This document shows, piece after piece, positions 1-7,242 of a stretch of DNA of 15,127 nucleotides; the stretch's first letter is position 1; every line of letters starts with the position of its first letter. The notes under the pieces are model-generated. The model ran no database searches, was not told the origin of the DNA, and saw only the letters and a program-made list of their open reading frames with translations. The translations under genes were made by a program, and so were the position numbers. The stretch spans positions 1-15,127 of the forward strand of contig SSGY01000214.1 of assembly GCA_008017145.1 (NCBI GenBank), in the 5' to 3' direction. The stretch comes from Neisseriales bacterium. GTDB lineage: Bacteria > Pseudomonadota > Gammaproteobacteria > Burkholderiales > UBA11063.

Positions 1-324
1 ACCAGTTTAACTAGAAATGATGCTGATCCATCGCAGATTGAGATGTTATTGTCAAGCAAATACGAAGCTTATCTAGTTGCCACTCCACGGCTTGAGATGC
101 CAATTGCACCGAATGGATCTGGTGATATGACAGCGGCAATTTATTTGGCTAAATATCTTGAAACTAAAAATTTGAAACTAAGTTTAGAACACACCGCTGC
201 CGCATTATTTGCAGTATTTGCTGAGACTCTGAAACTTGAAAGAAGAGAACTTGCAATTATACAGGCGCAAGATGAATTATTAAACCCTAAGTGCAGGTTT
301 ACAGCATCAACTATTACATTATGA
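1..324 (+). CDS. pdxY: Pyridoxal kinase PdxY, C-terminal part (5' end outside window)
   Basis: The reading frame is open from base 1 and ends at TGA 322-324, giving the last 107 residues of a protein. The segment matches the C-terminal end of the PdxY/PdxK ribokinase-like family. It has a conserved Gly-Ser-Gly-Asp stretch (PNGSGDMTA, the GxGD anion hole with catalytic Asp), a preceding strand that ends in a substrate-lid region, a helical LEHTAAALFAVF segment, and a final AQDELLNP...F.A.TITL tail like E. coli PdxY. PdxY phosphorylates pyridoxal to pyridoxal 5'-phosphate in the B6 salvage pathway in the cytoplasm. The next gene on the same strand, murQ, starts 70 bp later. I prefer PdxY over PdxK because of the C-terminal tail; the missing N-terminus prevents a stronger call. 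Confidence 0.85.
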   Translation, partial: TSLTRNDADPSQIEMLLSSKYEAYLVATPRLEMPIAPNGSGDMTAAIYLAKYLETKNLKLSLEHTAAALFAVFAETLKLERRELAIIQAQDELLNPKCRFTASTITL

Positions 325-332
325 GATTTAGG

Positions 333-365
333 TTGCAGAGAAGCACAAACAATATGTGATATAAC
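333..365 (+). promoter_or_regulatory. Possible extended -10 promoter ahead of murQ
   Basis: The 70-bp gap between pdxY and murQ holds TGATATAAC at 357-365, an extended -10 pattern (TG-N-TATAAC). No good -35 box sits at the usual distance; the nearest TTGCAG at 333-338 is 21 bp away, which is too far. murQ may therefore be read both from this site and by run-through from pdxY. This is a weak pattern-based call. Confidence 0.3.
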
Positions 366-394
366 ACAATTAATAATTTATCAAAGGAAAACCC

Positions 395-1303
395 ATGCAA
401 CAACAAGAAATTTTGGCACAGCTAAAAACATTAACTACTGAAAATATTAATCCTAGTTCTCTAAACATTGATATTGTACCGACGCTCGAAAAATTGAAAA
501 TTATCAATCAGGAAGATCAAAAAGTAGCTTTGGCAATTGCGGAGGAATTACCGGCAATTGCTACTGCAGTCGATGCAATTACGGCAGCAATGAAAAACGG
601 CGGACGTTTAATCTATTTAGGTGCTGGTACTAGTGGACGTTTAGGGATTTTGGATGCAGTAGAGTGTCCGCCGACCTATGGAGTTGACTATAATACCGTA
701 GTTGGACTTATTGCTGGTGGTGAGAAAGCATTTATTAAAGCTCAGGAAGGCGTCGAAGATAAGGAAGAGCTTGGTGTTGAAGATCTTAAACAAGCCAATT
801 TAACATCGCATGATATCGTGTGTGGAATCGCCGCATCAGGTCGCACTCCTTATGTAATTGGTGGTTTGGATTATGCTCGCTCGCTGGGTTGTAAAACAAT
901 TGCAGTTGCCTGTAATAAAAATAGTGTGATCGGGGATCATGCAGATATAAAGATCGAAGTTTCTGCTGGAGCAGAAGTAATTTCTGGTTCAACCCGAATG
1001 AAAGCTGGGACTACTCAAAAACTAATCTTGAATATGCTAAGTACGACGACTATGATTAATCTTGGTAAAGTCTATAAAAACTTAATGGTTGATGTAAAAA
1101 CGTCCAATGCTAAACTAGAAGCACGTGCGAAAAAAATTATCATGGAAGCAACTGAAGTTGATTATGCTACGGCAGAGAAATTTCTCAAGCTTGCCAATAA
1201 TCATGTCAAAACTGCAATTGTAATGATAGTAAATAATTTGACTTTGGAGCAGGCAAATGAGAAACTAGTTGCTAGCTCAGGGGTTATCCGCGATATTCAA
1301 TAA
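395..1303 (+). CDS. murQ: N-acetylmuramic acid 6-phosphate etherase MurQ
   Basis: This 302-residue protein matches the usual MurQ length (E. coli about 298). MurQ cleaves the D-lactyl ether of MurNAc-6-phosphate to give GlcNAc-6-phosphate and D-lactate, a cytoplasmic step of cell-wall recycling. The SIS sugar-phosphate isomerase-like fold is visible: GGRLIYLGAGTSGRLG at 69-84 is the phosphosugar loop, and it continues into DAVECPPTYG. Glu90, and Glu121 in the GVEDKEE stretch, are spaced 31 residues apart, like the two catalytic Glu residues of E. coli MurQ. SGSTRMKAGT, the family signature, follows near residue 200. The start is supported by AAAGGA six bases before ATG. The substrate-producing kinase gene anmK lies 3 kb away on the other strand. 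The 3' end overlaps the convergent gene by 7 bp. Confidence 0.95.
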   Translation: MQQQEILAQLKTLTTENINPSSLNIDIVPTLEKLKIINQEDQKVALAIAEELPAIATAVDAITAAMKNGGRLIYLGAGTSGRLGILDAVECPPTYGVDYNTVVGLIAGGEKAFIKAQEGVEDKEELGVEDLKQANLTSHDIVCGIAASGRTPYVIGGLDYARSLGCKTIAVACNKNSVIGDHADIKIEVSAGAEVISGSTRMKAGTTQKLILNMLSTTTMINLGKVYKNLMVDVKTSNAKLEARAKKIIMEATEVDYATAEKFLKLANNHVKTAIVMIVNNLTLEQANEKLVASSGVIRDIQ

Positions 1304-1734
1304 GTTTCTGGGTGAATAATGTCATGAACGTCAGCGCCATATTGCCAAACGCGATCGACATATCGTTCACCCCAATCACTGATTAACATTTCCATTTGAT
1401 AGCTAATAACCTCATCCGCAATTTTTTCAGCTAAAAAAGGATTTTCTGGGTGATGGTGGATGAACTCACAGCCAAACAAAGTCTGACTCATTTGCATATA
1501 ATCTTTAGTATGTAATATGTAGGCATGCCAAACATCATCCAGATGATGCAGATTATCCATAGCAAAAAATTTATCATTCTCAAGTTCGCTACGATTAGCC
1601 GTGTATAACCAGCGCATAAAGTCATTAAACCATTGTGTGCTCAACGTTAGTGACCAGCGCTTTTCTACCATCAACCGATAAATGGTTGGCAAGTGTTGCC
1701 AATCTTCAAGTTGCTGTTTAGTTGGTAAATGCAT
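1297..1734 (-). CDS. GRDP/DUF1399-like protein of unknown function
   Basis: This 145-residue soluble protein has no signal peptide or membrane segment. Its most telling part is residues 64-96: DDVWHAYILHTKDY followed by FGCEFIHHHP. The pattern D-x-x-W-H-x-x-x-x-x-T-x-x-Y ... F-G-x-x-x-x-H-x-P is typical of the glycine-rich-domain-containing-protein-like (DUF1399) family and of short bacterial proteins annotated that way. The biochemical role is not established. The conserved His and Asp residues could bind a metal, but that is inference. Its ATG follows directly on the stop codon of a 28-codon small ORF (TAA then ATG), and no Shine-Dalgarno is present just upstream, so translation is probably coupled to that ORF. 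The last 7 bp overlap the 3' end of convergent murQ, leaving no room for a terminator between them. Confidence 0.75.
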   Translation of the reverse strand: MHLPTKQQLEDWQHLPTIYRLMVEKRWSLTLSTQWFNDFMRWLYTANRSELENDKFFAMDNLHHLDDVWHAYILHTKDYMQMSQTLFGCEFIHHHPENPFLAEKIADEVISYQMEMLISDWGERYVDRVWQYGADVHDIIHPETY

Positions 1735-1821
1735 TTATTTTTTGCAAGAGCTATGACACGATTCTTTAGCACAAGCTCGCGCTAATTGTTTTAGTCTCAG
1801 GATTTTTTCGGTTGTAGTCAT
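1735..1821 (-). CDS. Small Cys-rich 28-residue ORF, coupled to the next gene
   Basis: An ATG at 1821-1819 opens a 28-codon frame ending in TAA at 1737-1735. An AAAGG Shine-Dalgarno-like site lies about 9 bases before the ATG. The product starts MTTTEKILRLKQLARAC, an amphipathic basic helix. It ends with three Cys and one His in C-x4-C-H-x2-C (Cys17, Cys22, His23, Cys26) and two Lys. The stop codon abuts the ATG of the DUF1399-like gene with no base between, and that gene lacks its own ribosome site, so the small frame looks like a translated leader or a genuine partner protein. A metal-binding or redox role is suggested only by the Cys/His spacing. I do not recognise a family. It could also be a purely regulatory leader peptide. 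Confidence 0.5.
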   Translation of the reverse strand: MTTTEKILRLKQLARACAKESCHSSCKK

Positions 1822-1865
1822 GAAGTATACCTTTGGTAAATATTTAAAAATATCTAGCGAAATAA

Positions 1866-1879
1866 GGATTGAATAATCC
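1866..1879 (-). terminator. Weak hairpin after the Bcr/CflA gene
   Basis: GGATT-GAAT-AATCC forms a 5-bp stem with a 4-base loop, 26-40 bases past the stop codon of the transporter gene. On the - strand it is followed by TTATTTCG, T-rich but not a run of T. At best this is a leaky terminator. The stem is short and could be chance. Confidence 0.2.
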
Positions 1880-1905
1880 AGAATTTTAGCATTTTGTAGT
1901 TAGAT

Positions 1906-3108
1906 TTAACTAATAATTTTATGATTAAGCTTATATGCGGCTAAACAAATTCCGATAAAAATTCCTGAGGTGAGTACAAAACTTAATAGCGGATAGGTTG
2001 GTAGCATAGTAACCATATAGGTTGCGAGACTGTTTACCGAAAACCCAATACACATATTCAGTCCTAGAGCTTGCGCGCTTTGGGTATGAAAGTGACTCAT
2101 GATTTTGATTTGGGTCGGCGGGTTAATTAGTGCATTGGCTACGCGCATTAAAAGTACACCGATGGTGGCGAGTAGCGCAATAACAGTTAGGTTATCAAAA
2201 AATAGTGTAATAATCAGTATGACAACGCCGCTGGCAGTAGAATATACCCCGATACCAATAATATTTACCAATGGTGCTTTTTTACGGTTTAACAATTGCA
2301 TTAGTTGATTGCCAGTTAGGTACGCGGCTGATAAACCAAGAAAAACATACGAATATTTGATCGGTGAAATATGCAAGTAGCCAATATACAGGTAGCTTGA
2401 AATTCCAATAAATGCAAAATAAGCGCCAACTCCAGATGCATAAATAAGGGTTAGGGTTATGAAAATTCTATTTTTTAATAAGCTTAAATAGCCTTTTAAA
2501 TAGCGCTGTAAAGATGGTATTCTGGAAATGCGTTCGAGATTGGTTTCTGGTAGTATTTTTTTGGTTATTGCTACCAATATAAAACCAGCGATGGCACTAA
2601 ATAAAAAACAGTAATGCCAGCTTAAATAAGTTGCGATATACGCGCCTAAAACAGGTGCTATTGCAGGGGAAATTATTAACCCCATTAACAAAACTCCATT
2701 AGCATGAACTTGTTCACGTTCATCCATACAATCTTTAAGGATCAGGCGTGGAACAATCAGAATAACGGCGCAGCCAAAAGATTGAATTACGCGAAGTATT
2801 ATAATTCCCCAAATGGTTGGGGCAAAGGTAATTAGCCCCGCGGCTGCCGAGAAACAACTTACGCCCCAAAGTAAAACCTTACGTCGCCCAAAACGGTTAC
2901 TTAATTCACCAGTAAATAAGACTCCAAATGCTATACCGATGCTGTAGCTTGAGAGGGTAAGATTGACAGTTTGTGGCGTTGAATGAAAATCAGCTACCAT
3001 TTGTGGCAACGATGCAATGTAAATATCTGTAGCGGAAACTCCCAGAAAGAACATTGCAGTTAGCAGAAATAAAATCCTACGCTTAGTAAGCTTATCTAAT
3101 TTTTGCAC
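1906..3108 (-). CDS. Bcr/CflA-family drug-efflux MFS transporter
   Basis: This 400-residue protein has about 12 hydrophobic segments, the normal size for the DHA1 subgroup that includes Bcr and CflA (proton-coupled export of drugs and small metabolites across the inner membrane). Residues 24-41 read VSATDIYIASLPQMVADF, close to the family's first-helix signature. GELSNRFGRRKV at 67-78 is MFS motif A in the loop between helices 2 and 3. A helix-5 motif-C-like stretch SPAIAPVLGAYI follows. The frame begins with GTG at 3108, with GAG about 7 bases ahead and no in-frame ATG before the upstream stop, so a GTG start is likely. It lies 26 bp after the sugar-porter gene on the same strand, so the two are probably co-transcribed. 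The substrate cannot be read from sequence. Confidence 0.9.
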   Translation of the reverse strand: MQKLDKLTKRRILFLLTAMFFLGVSATDIYIASLPQMVADFHSTPQTVNLTLSSYSIGIAFGVLFTGELSNRFGRRKVLLWGVSCFSAAAGLITFAPTIWGIIILRVIQSFGCAVILIVPRLILKDCMDEREQVHANGVLLMGLIISPAIAPVLGAYIATYLSWHYCFLFSAIAGFILVAITKKILPETNLERISRIPSLQRYLKGYLSLLKNRIFITLTLIYASGVGAYFAFIGISSYLYIGYLHISPIKYSYVFLGLSAAYLTGNQLMQLLNRKKAPLVNIIGIGVYSTASGVVILIITLFFDNLTVIALLATIGVLLMRVANALINPPTQIKIMSHFHTQSAQALGLNMCIGFSVNSLATYMVTMLPTYPLLSFVLTSGIFIGICLAAYKLNHKIIS

Positions 3109-3134
3109 AAGTTTCTCATTTAATAATTAAGTTG

Positions 3135-4454
3135 TTATTTTTTCCAATTAATTTTCTCTAGTGACTTACCTTTGGTTTCAGGAATAAATAAAGCAATTAG
3201 CAGATAACAGAAAACAAAGAAAGCCATAATCAAGAATAGTTTTGCATAGCCTAAATTAGCGCTTAAAGCGCCAAACCATGAAACAAATAAAGTTCCAACT
3301 AAAGCACCTACGGTAAATGCGATTGAAATTGCCAGCGCTCTGACATTGGTTGCTAGTAGCTCAGTGGAAATAACTAAAATTAATGCACCAGGTCCAAAGG
3401 CAAAGAAACCTACTACAAAAATTATACCAATTAACGTGATATAACCAACAAGTTCGCCTTGCGGTAAAATTGCATGTGCAACAAAGAGTAGTAATAATGT
3501 TACTAAAAGTCCGCTGGTACCAATGATTAAAATTCGCTTACGCCCAATTTTATCAACTAGAAACATGGTAGCAATCATCGCGCTAAAGTTTACCAGACTA
3601 ATACTAATATTACCAAATAAACCAACTACATCGGAATGAATTCCTGAGTCTTTCATAACTTGTAGGCTATTTTGTACGAATACGTTAATTCCGGTCAATT
3701 GGTTAAGTGAAACTGCAGCGAGAATCACTAAAAATGGAATTAAGTTAGAGCGTTTCATCAGCTCGCGAAAATGTCCACTCGCTTGTTGAGCTGCCGCATT
3801 TTGAATTTCTATTAAAGCATTCTCTGCAGTTTGTGGATTGATTTTAAAAAGTGCAGTAGTTGCTTGATTAATTTTATTTTTAGCAATCAACCAGCGTGGA
3901 GATTCAGGTAGTTGTATTACTAATCCAACTATAGCTAATGGCATAATTAATGCAACTGCAAAGGCTAATGGATAATAAGCAACACTAATAAAAATCCAAA
4001 TCAGGCTGGAAATCAATGCACCACCCGTGTTAGCTAATTTAAACGCTGTAATGATTTGTCCGCGCCACTTAGTCTCAGAAACCTCAACTAGATACAAGGG
4101 CATCACAATTTCGCACATCCCATACGCGATTCCCTGAATAAAACGGGCAGAGTAGAGATTAACATGACTTTTAGCAAAAATGTAATAGATAATACCGATG
4201 ATAAAGATTAGCATCGTAATTAAGATAACCTTTTTGCGCCCTAGGTAATCCGCAAGTGAGCCAGTGTAAATACTTGCAATAAAACAACCTAAAAGTAGTG
4301 CACCTACATGAAGTGATACCTGCTCCTTGGTAATATAGTGCTGCATAACCAGTTTTGGCAACACCAATGCAATAACGCCGAGAATATAACCACAAATTAC
4401 GCCGCTAATAATAGTTAGCCCGATAAGCTGTGATTTATAACTAGCAAACTTCAT
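3135..4454 (-). CDS. Sugar-porter family MFS transporter, candidate amino-sugar importer
   Basis: With the ATG at 4454 the protein has 439 residues and about 12 membrane segments. Sugar-porter hallmarks are present: GSLADYLGRKK at 65-75 (motif A), PESPRWL at 183-189 after helix 6, NQLTGIN at 251-257 in helix 7 (the usual QQ pair is NQ here), DKIGRKR at 301-307 and PETKGKSLEKI at 425-435 after helix 12. Such proteins move sugars by uniport or proton symport. I choose ATG 4454 over TTG 4466 because GGAG lies six bases before it. This start overlaps the end of anmK by 14 bp, so the pair is probably translationally coupled. That context points to anhydro-MurNAc or a related sugar as cargo, which is inference. 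No ampG is visible in the window. Confidence 0.9.
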   Translation of the reverse strand: MKFASYKSQLIGLTIISGVICGYILGVIALVLPKLVMQHYITKEQVSLHVGALLLGCFIASIYTGSLADYLGRKKVILITMLIFIIGIIYYIFAKSHVNLYSARFIQGIAYGMCEIVMPLYLVEVSETKWRGQIITAFKLANTGGALISSLIWIFISVAYYPLAFAVALIMPLAIVGLVIQLPESPRWLIAKNKINQATTALFKINPQTAENALIEIQNAAAQQASGHFRELMKRSNLIPFLVILAAVSLNQLTGINVFVQNSLQVMKDSGIHSDVVGLFGNISISLVNFSAMIATMFLVDKIGRKRILIIGTSGLLVTLLLLFVAHAILPQGELVGYITLIGIIFVVGFFAFGPGALILVISTELLATNVRALAISIAFTVGALVGTLFVSWFGALSANLGYAKLFLIMAFFVFCYLLIALFIPETKGKSLEKINWKK

Positions 4455-5553
4455 AAAGTGCTCCAAGGATACAACGTTGTGTAGCTCCAGTTACACTTTC
4501 ATAATTGGCAGGTAGTCTTTCAATCCGACGTTTGGCAAACCAAGCAAATGCGATTGCTTCGAGCTGATCAACATCACAACCCAATTCTTTAGTGGTACGA
4601 ACCGTAATACCGCTATTATTAGCGATTTGTTCTAACAGGAATCTATTGTATGCGCCACCACCACAGGCATAGATAGCCTCTATTTCTGATGGTTTTGCAT
4701 GAGCACAAATAGCATCAGCAACTGTTTTAGCTGTTAATTCAACCAAAGTACGCAAGACATCATAATCAGAAGCATCGGTTTGATTATTGGCAATCAGCTG
4801 TTGTTTAATCCATTCTAAATGGTAAATTTCCTTACCTGTACTCTTAGGTGCAGGTAGATTGAAATATTCGTCTTTAAGCATTTGCTCCAATAGCGTGGGA
4901 ATAATTTTCCCTTGTGTTGCAAGTAGTCCATCTTTGTCATATTCTACGCCAAATTTATCCTGAACCCACAGATCAATCAAGCAGTTTGCTGGGCCAGTGT
5001 CAAAACCAATAACTTTACTAGTGTTTGGATCTAAGATTGTAATATTGGCAATCCCACCCAGATTTAATATTACGCGAGTGCGATTAGAAGACAAAAAATA
5101 ATGATGAAATACTGGAGTTAGCGGAGCACCTTGTCCACCATAAGCCATGTCCATTCGACGAAAATCACAGACTACATTAATTCCAGTTAATTGAGCTAAT
5201 TTATTGCCATCAACTAGTTGTAGTGAAAAAGGATATTGGTTGTACGGATCATGAAAGACCGTTTGCCCATGACAACCGATAGCTTTAACTTCTTGTGGCG
5301 CAACTCCTGAGTTATCCAACAATTGTTGTACAGCTTGGGCATAGTTAATTGCTAGACGTACCTCAAGCTCACCAAACTCTTTCAGGTGACAACTAAAGCT
5401 ACGTAGGAGGGCTTGTAAGTCTTTTTGCAGCTGTGAATCAAAAGGAAGTGACGTTTTCGCGAGCACTTGTAGTTTGTTTTCTGCGCCAAATTCGCATAGT
5501 ACTGCATCAATTCCATCTAGGCTAGTTCCTGACATTATTCCGATATACTTCAT
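4441..5553 (-). CDS. anmK: Anhydro-N-acetylmuramic acid kinase AnmK
   Basis: This 370-residue protein is full length for AnmK. The enzyme opens the 1,6-anhydro ring of anhydro-MurNAc while phosphorylating it with ATP to MurNAc-6-phosphate, the direct substrate of MurQ. Visible family motifs are GIMSGTSLDGID at 5-16 (nucleotide phosphate loop), GCHGQTVFHDP at 93-103, DFRRMDMAYGGQGAPL at 130-145, NLGGIANI at 164-171, GFDTGPANCLID at 183-194 (its Asp is the likely catalytic base) and ACGGGAYN near residue 295. It is the first gene of a - strand chain and overlaps the sugar-porter gene by 14 bp. AGAAAG about 8 bases before ATG is the likely ribosome site. A reasonable promoter lies 45 bp upstream of the ATG. 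Confidence 0.96.
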   Translation of the reverse strand: MKYIGIMSGTSLDGIDAVLCEFGAENKLQVLAKTSLPFDSQLQKDLQALLRSFSCHLKEFGELEVRLAINYAQAVQQLLDNSGVAPQEVKAIGCHGQTVFHDPYNQYPFSLQLVDGNKLAQLTGINVVCDFRRMDMAYGGQGAPLTPVFHHYFLSSNRTRVILNLGGIANITILDPNTSKVIGFDTGPANCLIDLWVQDKFGVEYDKDGLLATQGKIIPTLLEQMLKDEYFNLPAPKSTGKEIYHLEWIKQQLIANNQTDASDYDVLRTLVELTAKTVADAICAHAKPSEIEAIYACGGGAYNRFLLEQIANNSGITVRTTKELGCDVDQLEAIAFAWFAKRRIERLPANYESVTGATQRCILGALYEVC

Positions 5554-5597
5554 AACAAATTCTTTCTTTTATAAAGACAAATAAGATAATAGTTCAA

Positions 5598-5626
5598 ATT
5601 ATAACGAATAGGGTATTGTGCCAAAA
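5598..5626 (-). promoter_or_regulatory. Candidate sigma70-type promoter for anmK
   Basis: On the - strand a perfect TATAAT (5603-5598) lies about 45 bases ahead of the anmK ATG. Upstream is TTTTGG (5626-5621) with a 17-base spacer, or TTGGCA (5624-5619) with a 15-base spacer. The -10 box is strong and the -35 choice is uncertain. A short inverted repeat TGCATA-GCACT-TATGCA at 5654-5670 sits just upstream and could be an operator, but it is only 6 bp per arm. The rest of 5554-5702 shows nothing else I can support. Confidence 0.5.
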
Positions 5627-5702
5627 TATGCTTAGTTTGGATAGAGCTGTTTTTGCATAGCACTTATGCATAAATATTGCCTAGGATATAGTTGACAAAA
5701 AT

Positions 5703-7082
5703 TTAACCTATCCATTGCGCAGGGTCAAATCCTAATGGAACGGAACCTCTTCCAATTTGTAGCGGTGTTTCCGACATTTTGAGTACTGGCGCCAAATGCT
5801 CAAGGATACCAAATTGAGTTTGAGTTTTAACTAATAAATCCTGAATTTCTGAAGCCTCTGGATTGTGACAGTTTTTAAACTCAGCACTAGTTTTACCTAG
5901 ATTATTAAACCAGTTAGCAGTTTGTGCTAATGACAAGCGAATTAAATAACTCCCGCCATCGATTGAACGCCGCCTTATTGCTTCCATTACGGCAAATGTT
6001 GCCAGATAACCCGTTATATAGTCCAGTGATTGTGCTGGTAAATGCTGGATATTTGCCCCTTGTGATTGTTCTGCGGCAATTCCAGTCGCAGATTGTACCA
6101 AGCTATCATAACCATGACGATGTGCCCATATTCCTTGATGTGAGTAAGCGCTTAAATCTACATAAATAATCCCGGGGCGGATCTGTGCTAATTCTTGTGC
6201 TGAAAACCCTCTGGCTGCAAGTGCGCCTGGTCGATAGGCTTGAAGAAATACATCTGCTGATTTAACTAAGTCTAGAAGTTTGCTTTTATCTTGATTTTGG
6301 TCAAGATCTAAATGTGCGGCATATTTACCAAATCCAGTGTCCATTACCAGTGGCAAAATAAATGGTAGGTTCGGGCTGGCAATACGCATTACATTTGCAC
6401 CATGTTCGGCTAAAGATTTGCCACAAACAGGTCCGGCTAATACTCGGGTTAAATCTAAAACTCGTATCCCAGATAAAGGATAATTACCATCAGGAATAGC
6501 TTTAGGTTGACTATCGTTGATTTTGATTATCTCAAAGAGTGGTAATTGTGCAATAGCTGATGACTGTGGGTGCTGTAGCCATTCATCTCTTGTTCTAACC
6601 ACTGAGGCACACAAGCCACGCGCGTTGAGTTCACTTTCTAAATATTCTGCAGAGTAATTTTTAACTGCTGCACTTACCGCTTCTTTGCTTGCTTCGCAGC
6701 TTAAAAAATCGAGCACACCCTGCTGATGATGAGGAAAATTGCAATGAAATTGAATACTTCGCTTATCTAAAGTGGTATAAAAACCAGACAATGGGCTCCA
6801 TAGGTCTTCTGTTACACCATCAACTACTCGCAGATACTGATGTGAGCGCTGAGCAATTGCTGCATCTCGGACTGAAATCTCCACATTTTGGAGCTTTCCG
6901 GTTTTGCAACGCCACAATTCAGCCGCGGCATAACCAATTGCAGCTAGAGCTGCTGCACCCGCTTCACCAATCAAAAAAGGACTAGGCAAGATTGGGTCTT
7001 GCCCTGTAAGACTAATATGATTTAATGATGGAGCATTTATTCCAGCTTGCTTTAGAATTCCCTCTAAGATCAAATGACTCAT
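5703..7082 (-). CDS. CaiB/BaiF (family III) CoA-transferase-like protein with swapped halves
   Basis: Starting at ATG 7082 the protein has 459 residues. AGGA about 5 bases ahead supports this start over the more upstream 7226. Family III enzymes move CoA between organic acids. The usual N-terminal signature LSGIRVLDLTRVLAGPVCG appears only near residue 200, followed by AYRPGALAARGF, GIIYVDLSAYSHQG and GYDSLVQSATG. The first 190 residues instead resemble the usual C-terminal half (VEISVRDAAIAQRSHQYLRV, GFYTTLDKRSIQFH, LNARGLCASVVRTRDEW). I recall Burkholderiales proteins of about 450-470 residues with the same layout, so this is a known subgroup rather than an assembly error. The substrate is unknown. 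It lies downstream of glnS beyond a large palindrome, and its stop is 150 bp from the anmK ATG. Confidence 0.8.
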   Translation of the reverse strand: MSHLILEGILKQAGINAPSLNHISLTGQDPILPSPFLIGEAGAAALAAIGYAAAELWRCKTGKLQNVEISVRDAAIAQRSHQYLRVVDGVTEDLWSPLSGFYTTLDKRSIQFHCNFPHHQQGVLDFLSCEASKEAVSAAVKNYSAEYLESELNARGLCASVVRTRDEWLQHPQSSAIAQLPLFEIIKINDSQPKAIPDGNYPLSGIRVLDLTRVLAGPVCGKSLAEHGANVMRIASPNLPFILPLVMDTGFGKYAAHLDLDQNQDKSKLLDLVKSADVFLQAYRPGALAARGFSAQELAQIRPGIIYVDLSAYSHQGIWAHRHGYDSLVQSATGIAAEQSQGANIQHLPAQSLDYITGYLATFAVMEAIRRRSIDGGSYLIRLSLAQTANWFNNLGKTSAEFKNCHNPEASEIQDLLVKTQTQFGILEHLAPVLKMSETPLQIGRGSVPLGFDPAQWIG

Positions 7083-7114
7083 TTTTATCCTGTTATGAGC
7101 TATACGGGACGAAG

Positions 7115-7240
7115 TATACTCACAGTATTTGAATCTTGGGCGCGAAGGATTGAAAAAAAGACGACGCGGTGTAGTTAGAACTACATAAGGAGTCTTTTTT
7201 GAAATCCGACAAAGTCCAAGTTTCAAAGACGAAGAGTATA
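7115..7240. repeat. 126-bp imperfect palindrome, MITE- or Correia-like, possible terminator
   Basis: The whole glnS to CoA-transferase spacer folds on itself. From the centre outward the paired blocks are TGTAGTT/AACTACA (7170-7176 with 7179-7185), AAAAAAGAC/GTCTTTTTT (7154-7162 with 7192-7200), GGATT/AATCC (7147-7151 with 7203-7207), CTTGG/CCAAG (7135-7139 with 7216-7220), TTTGAA/TTCAAA (7128-7133 with 7222-7227) and TATACTC/GAGTATA (7115-7121 with 7234-7240). With two further isolated pairs (7125-7126 with 7229-7230), about 41 positions pair out of roughly 60 per arm. No frame inside looks like a real gene. The size, the TA-bounded inverted ends and the decayed symmetry fit a non-autonomous transposon relic. 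The T runs that follow the GAC/GTC stem on both strands would also suit a bidirectional terminator for glnS. No target duplication longer than TA is evident. Confidence 0.65.
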
Positions 7241-7242
7241 TA

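Noticed and set aside
4455..4466. TTG start for the sugar porter
   Set aside because: ATG 4454 has GGAG six bases ahead, whereas the TTG overlaps that same site.
7083..7226. A 48-residue N-terminal extension of the CoA-transferase reading frame
   Set aside because: The frame is open through the large palindrome by chance. The residues are basic and unlike the family, and ATG 7082 has a good ribosome site.
7113..7240. Direct repeat GACGAAG on both sides of the palindrome as a target-site duplication
   Set aside because: The right copy (7228-7234) lies inside the inverted arm, so it does not flank the element on both sides.
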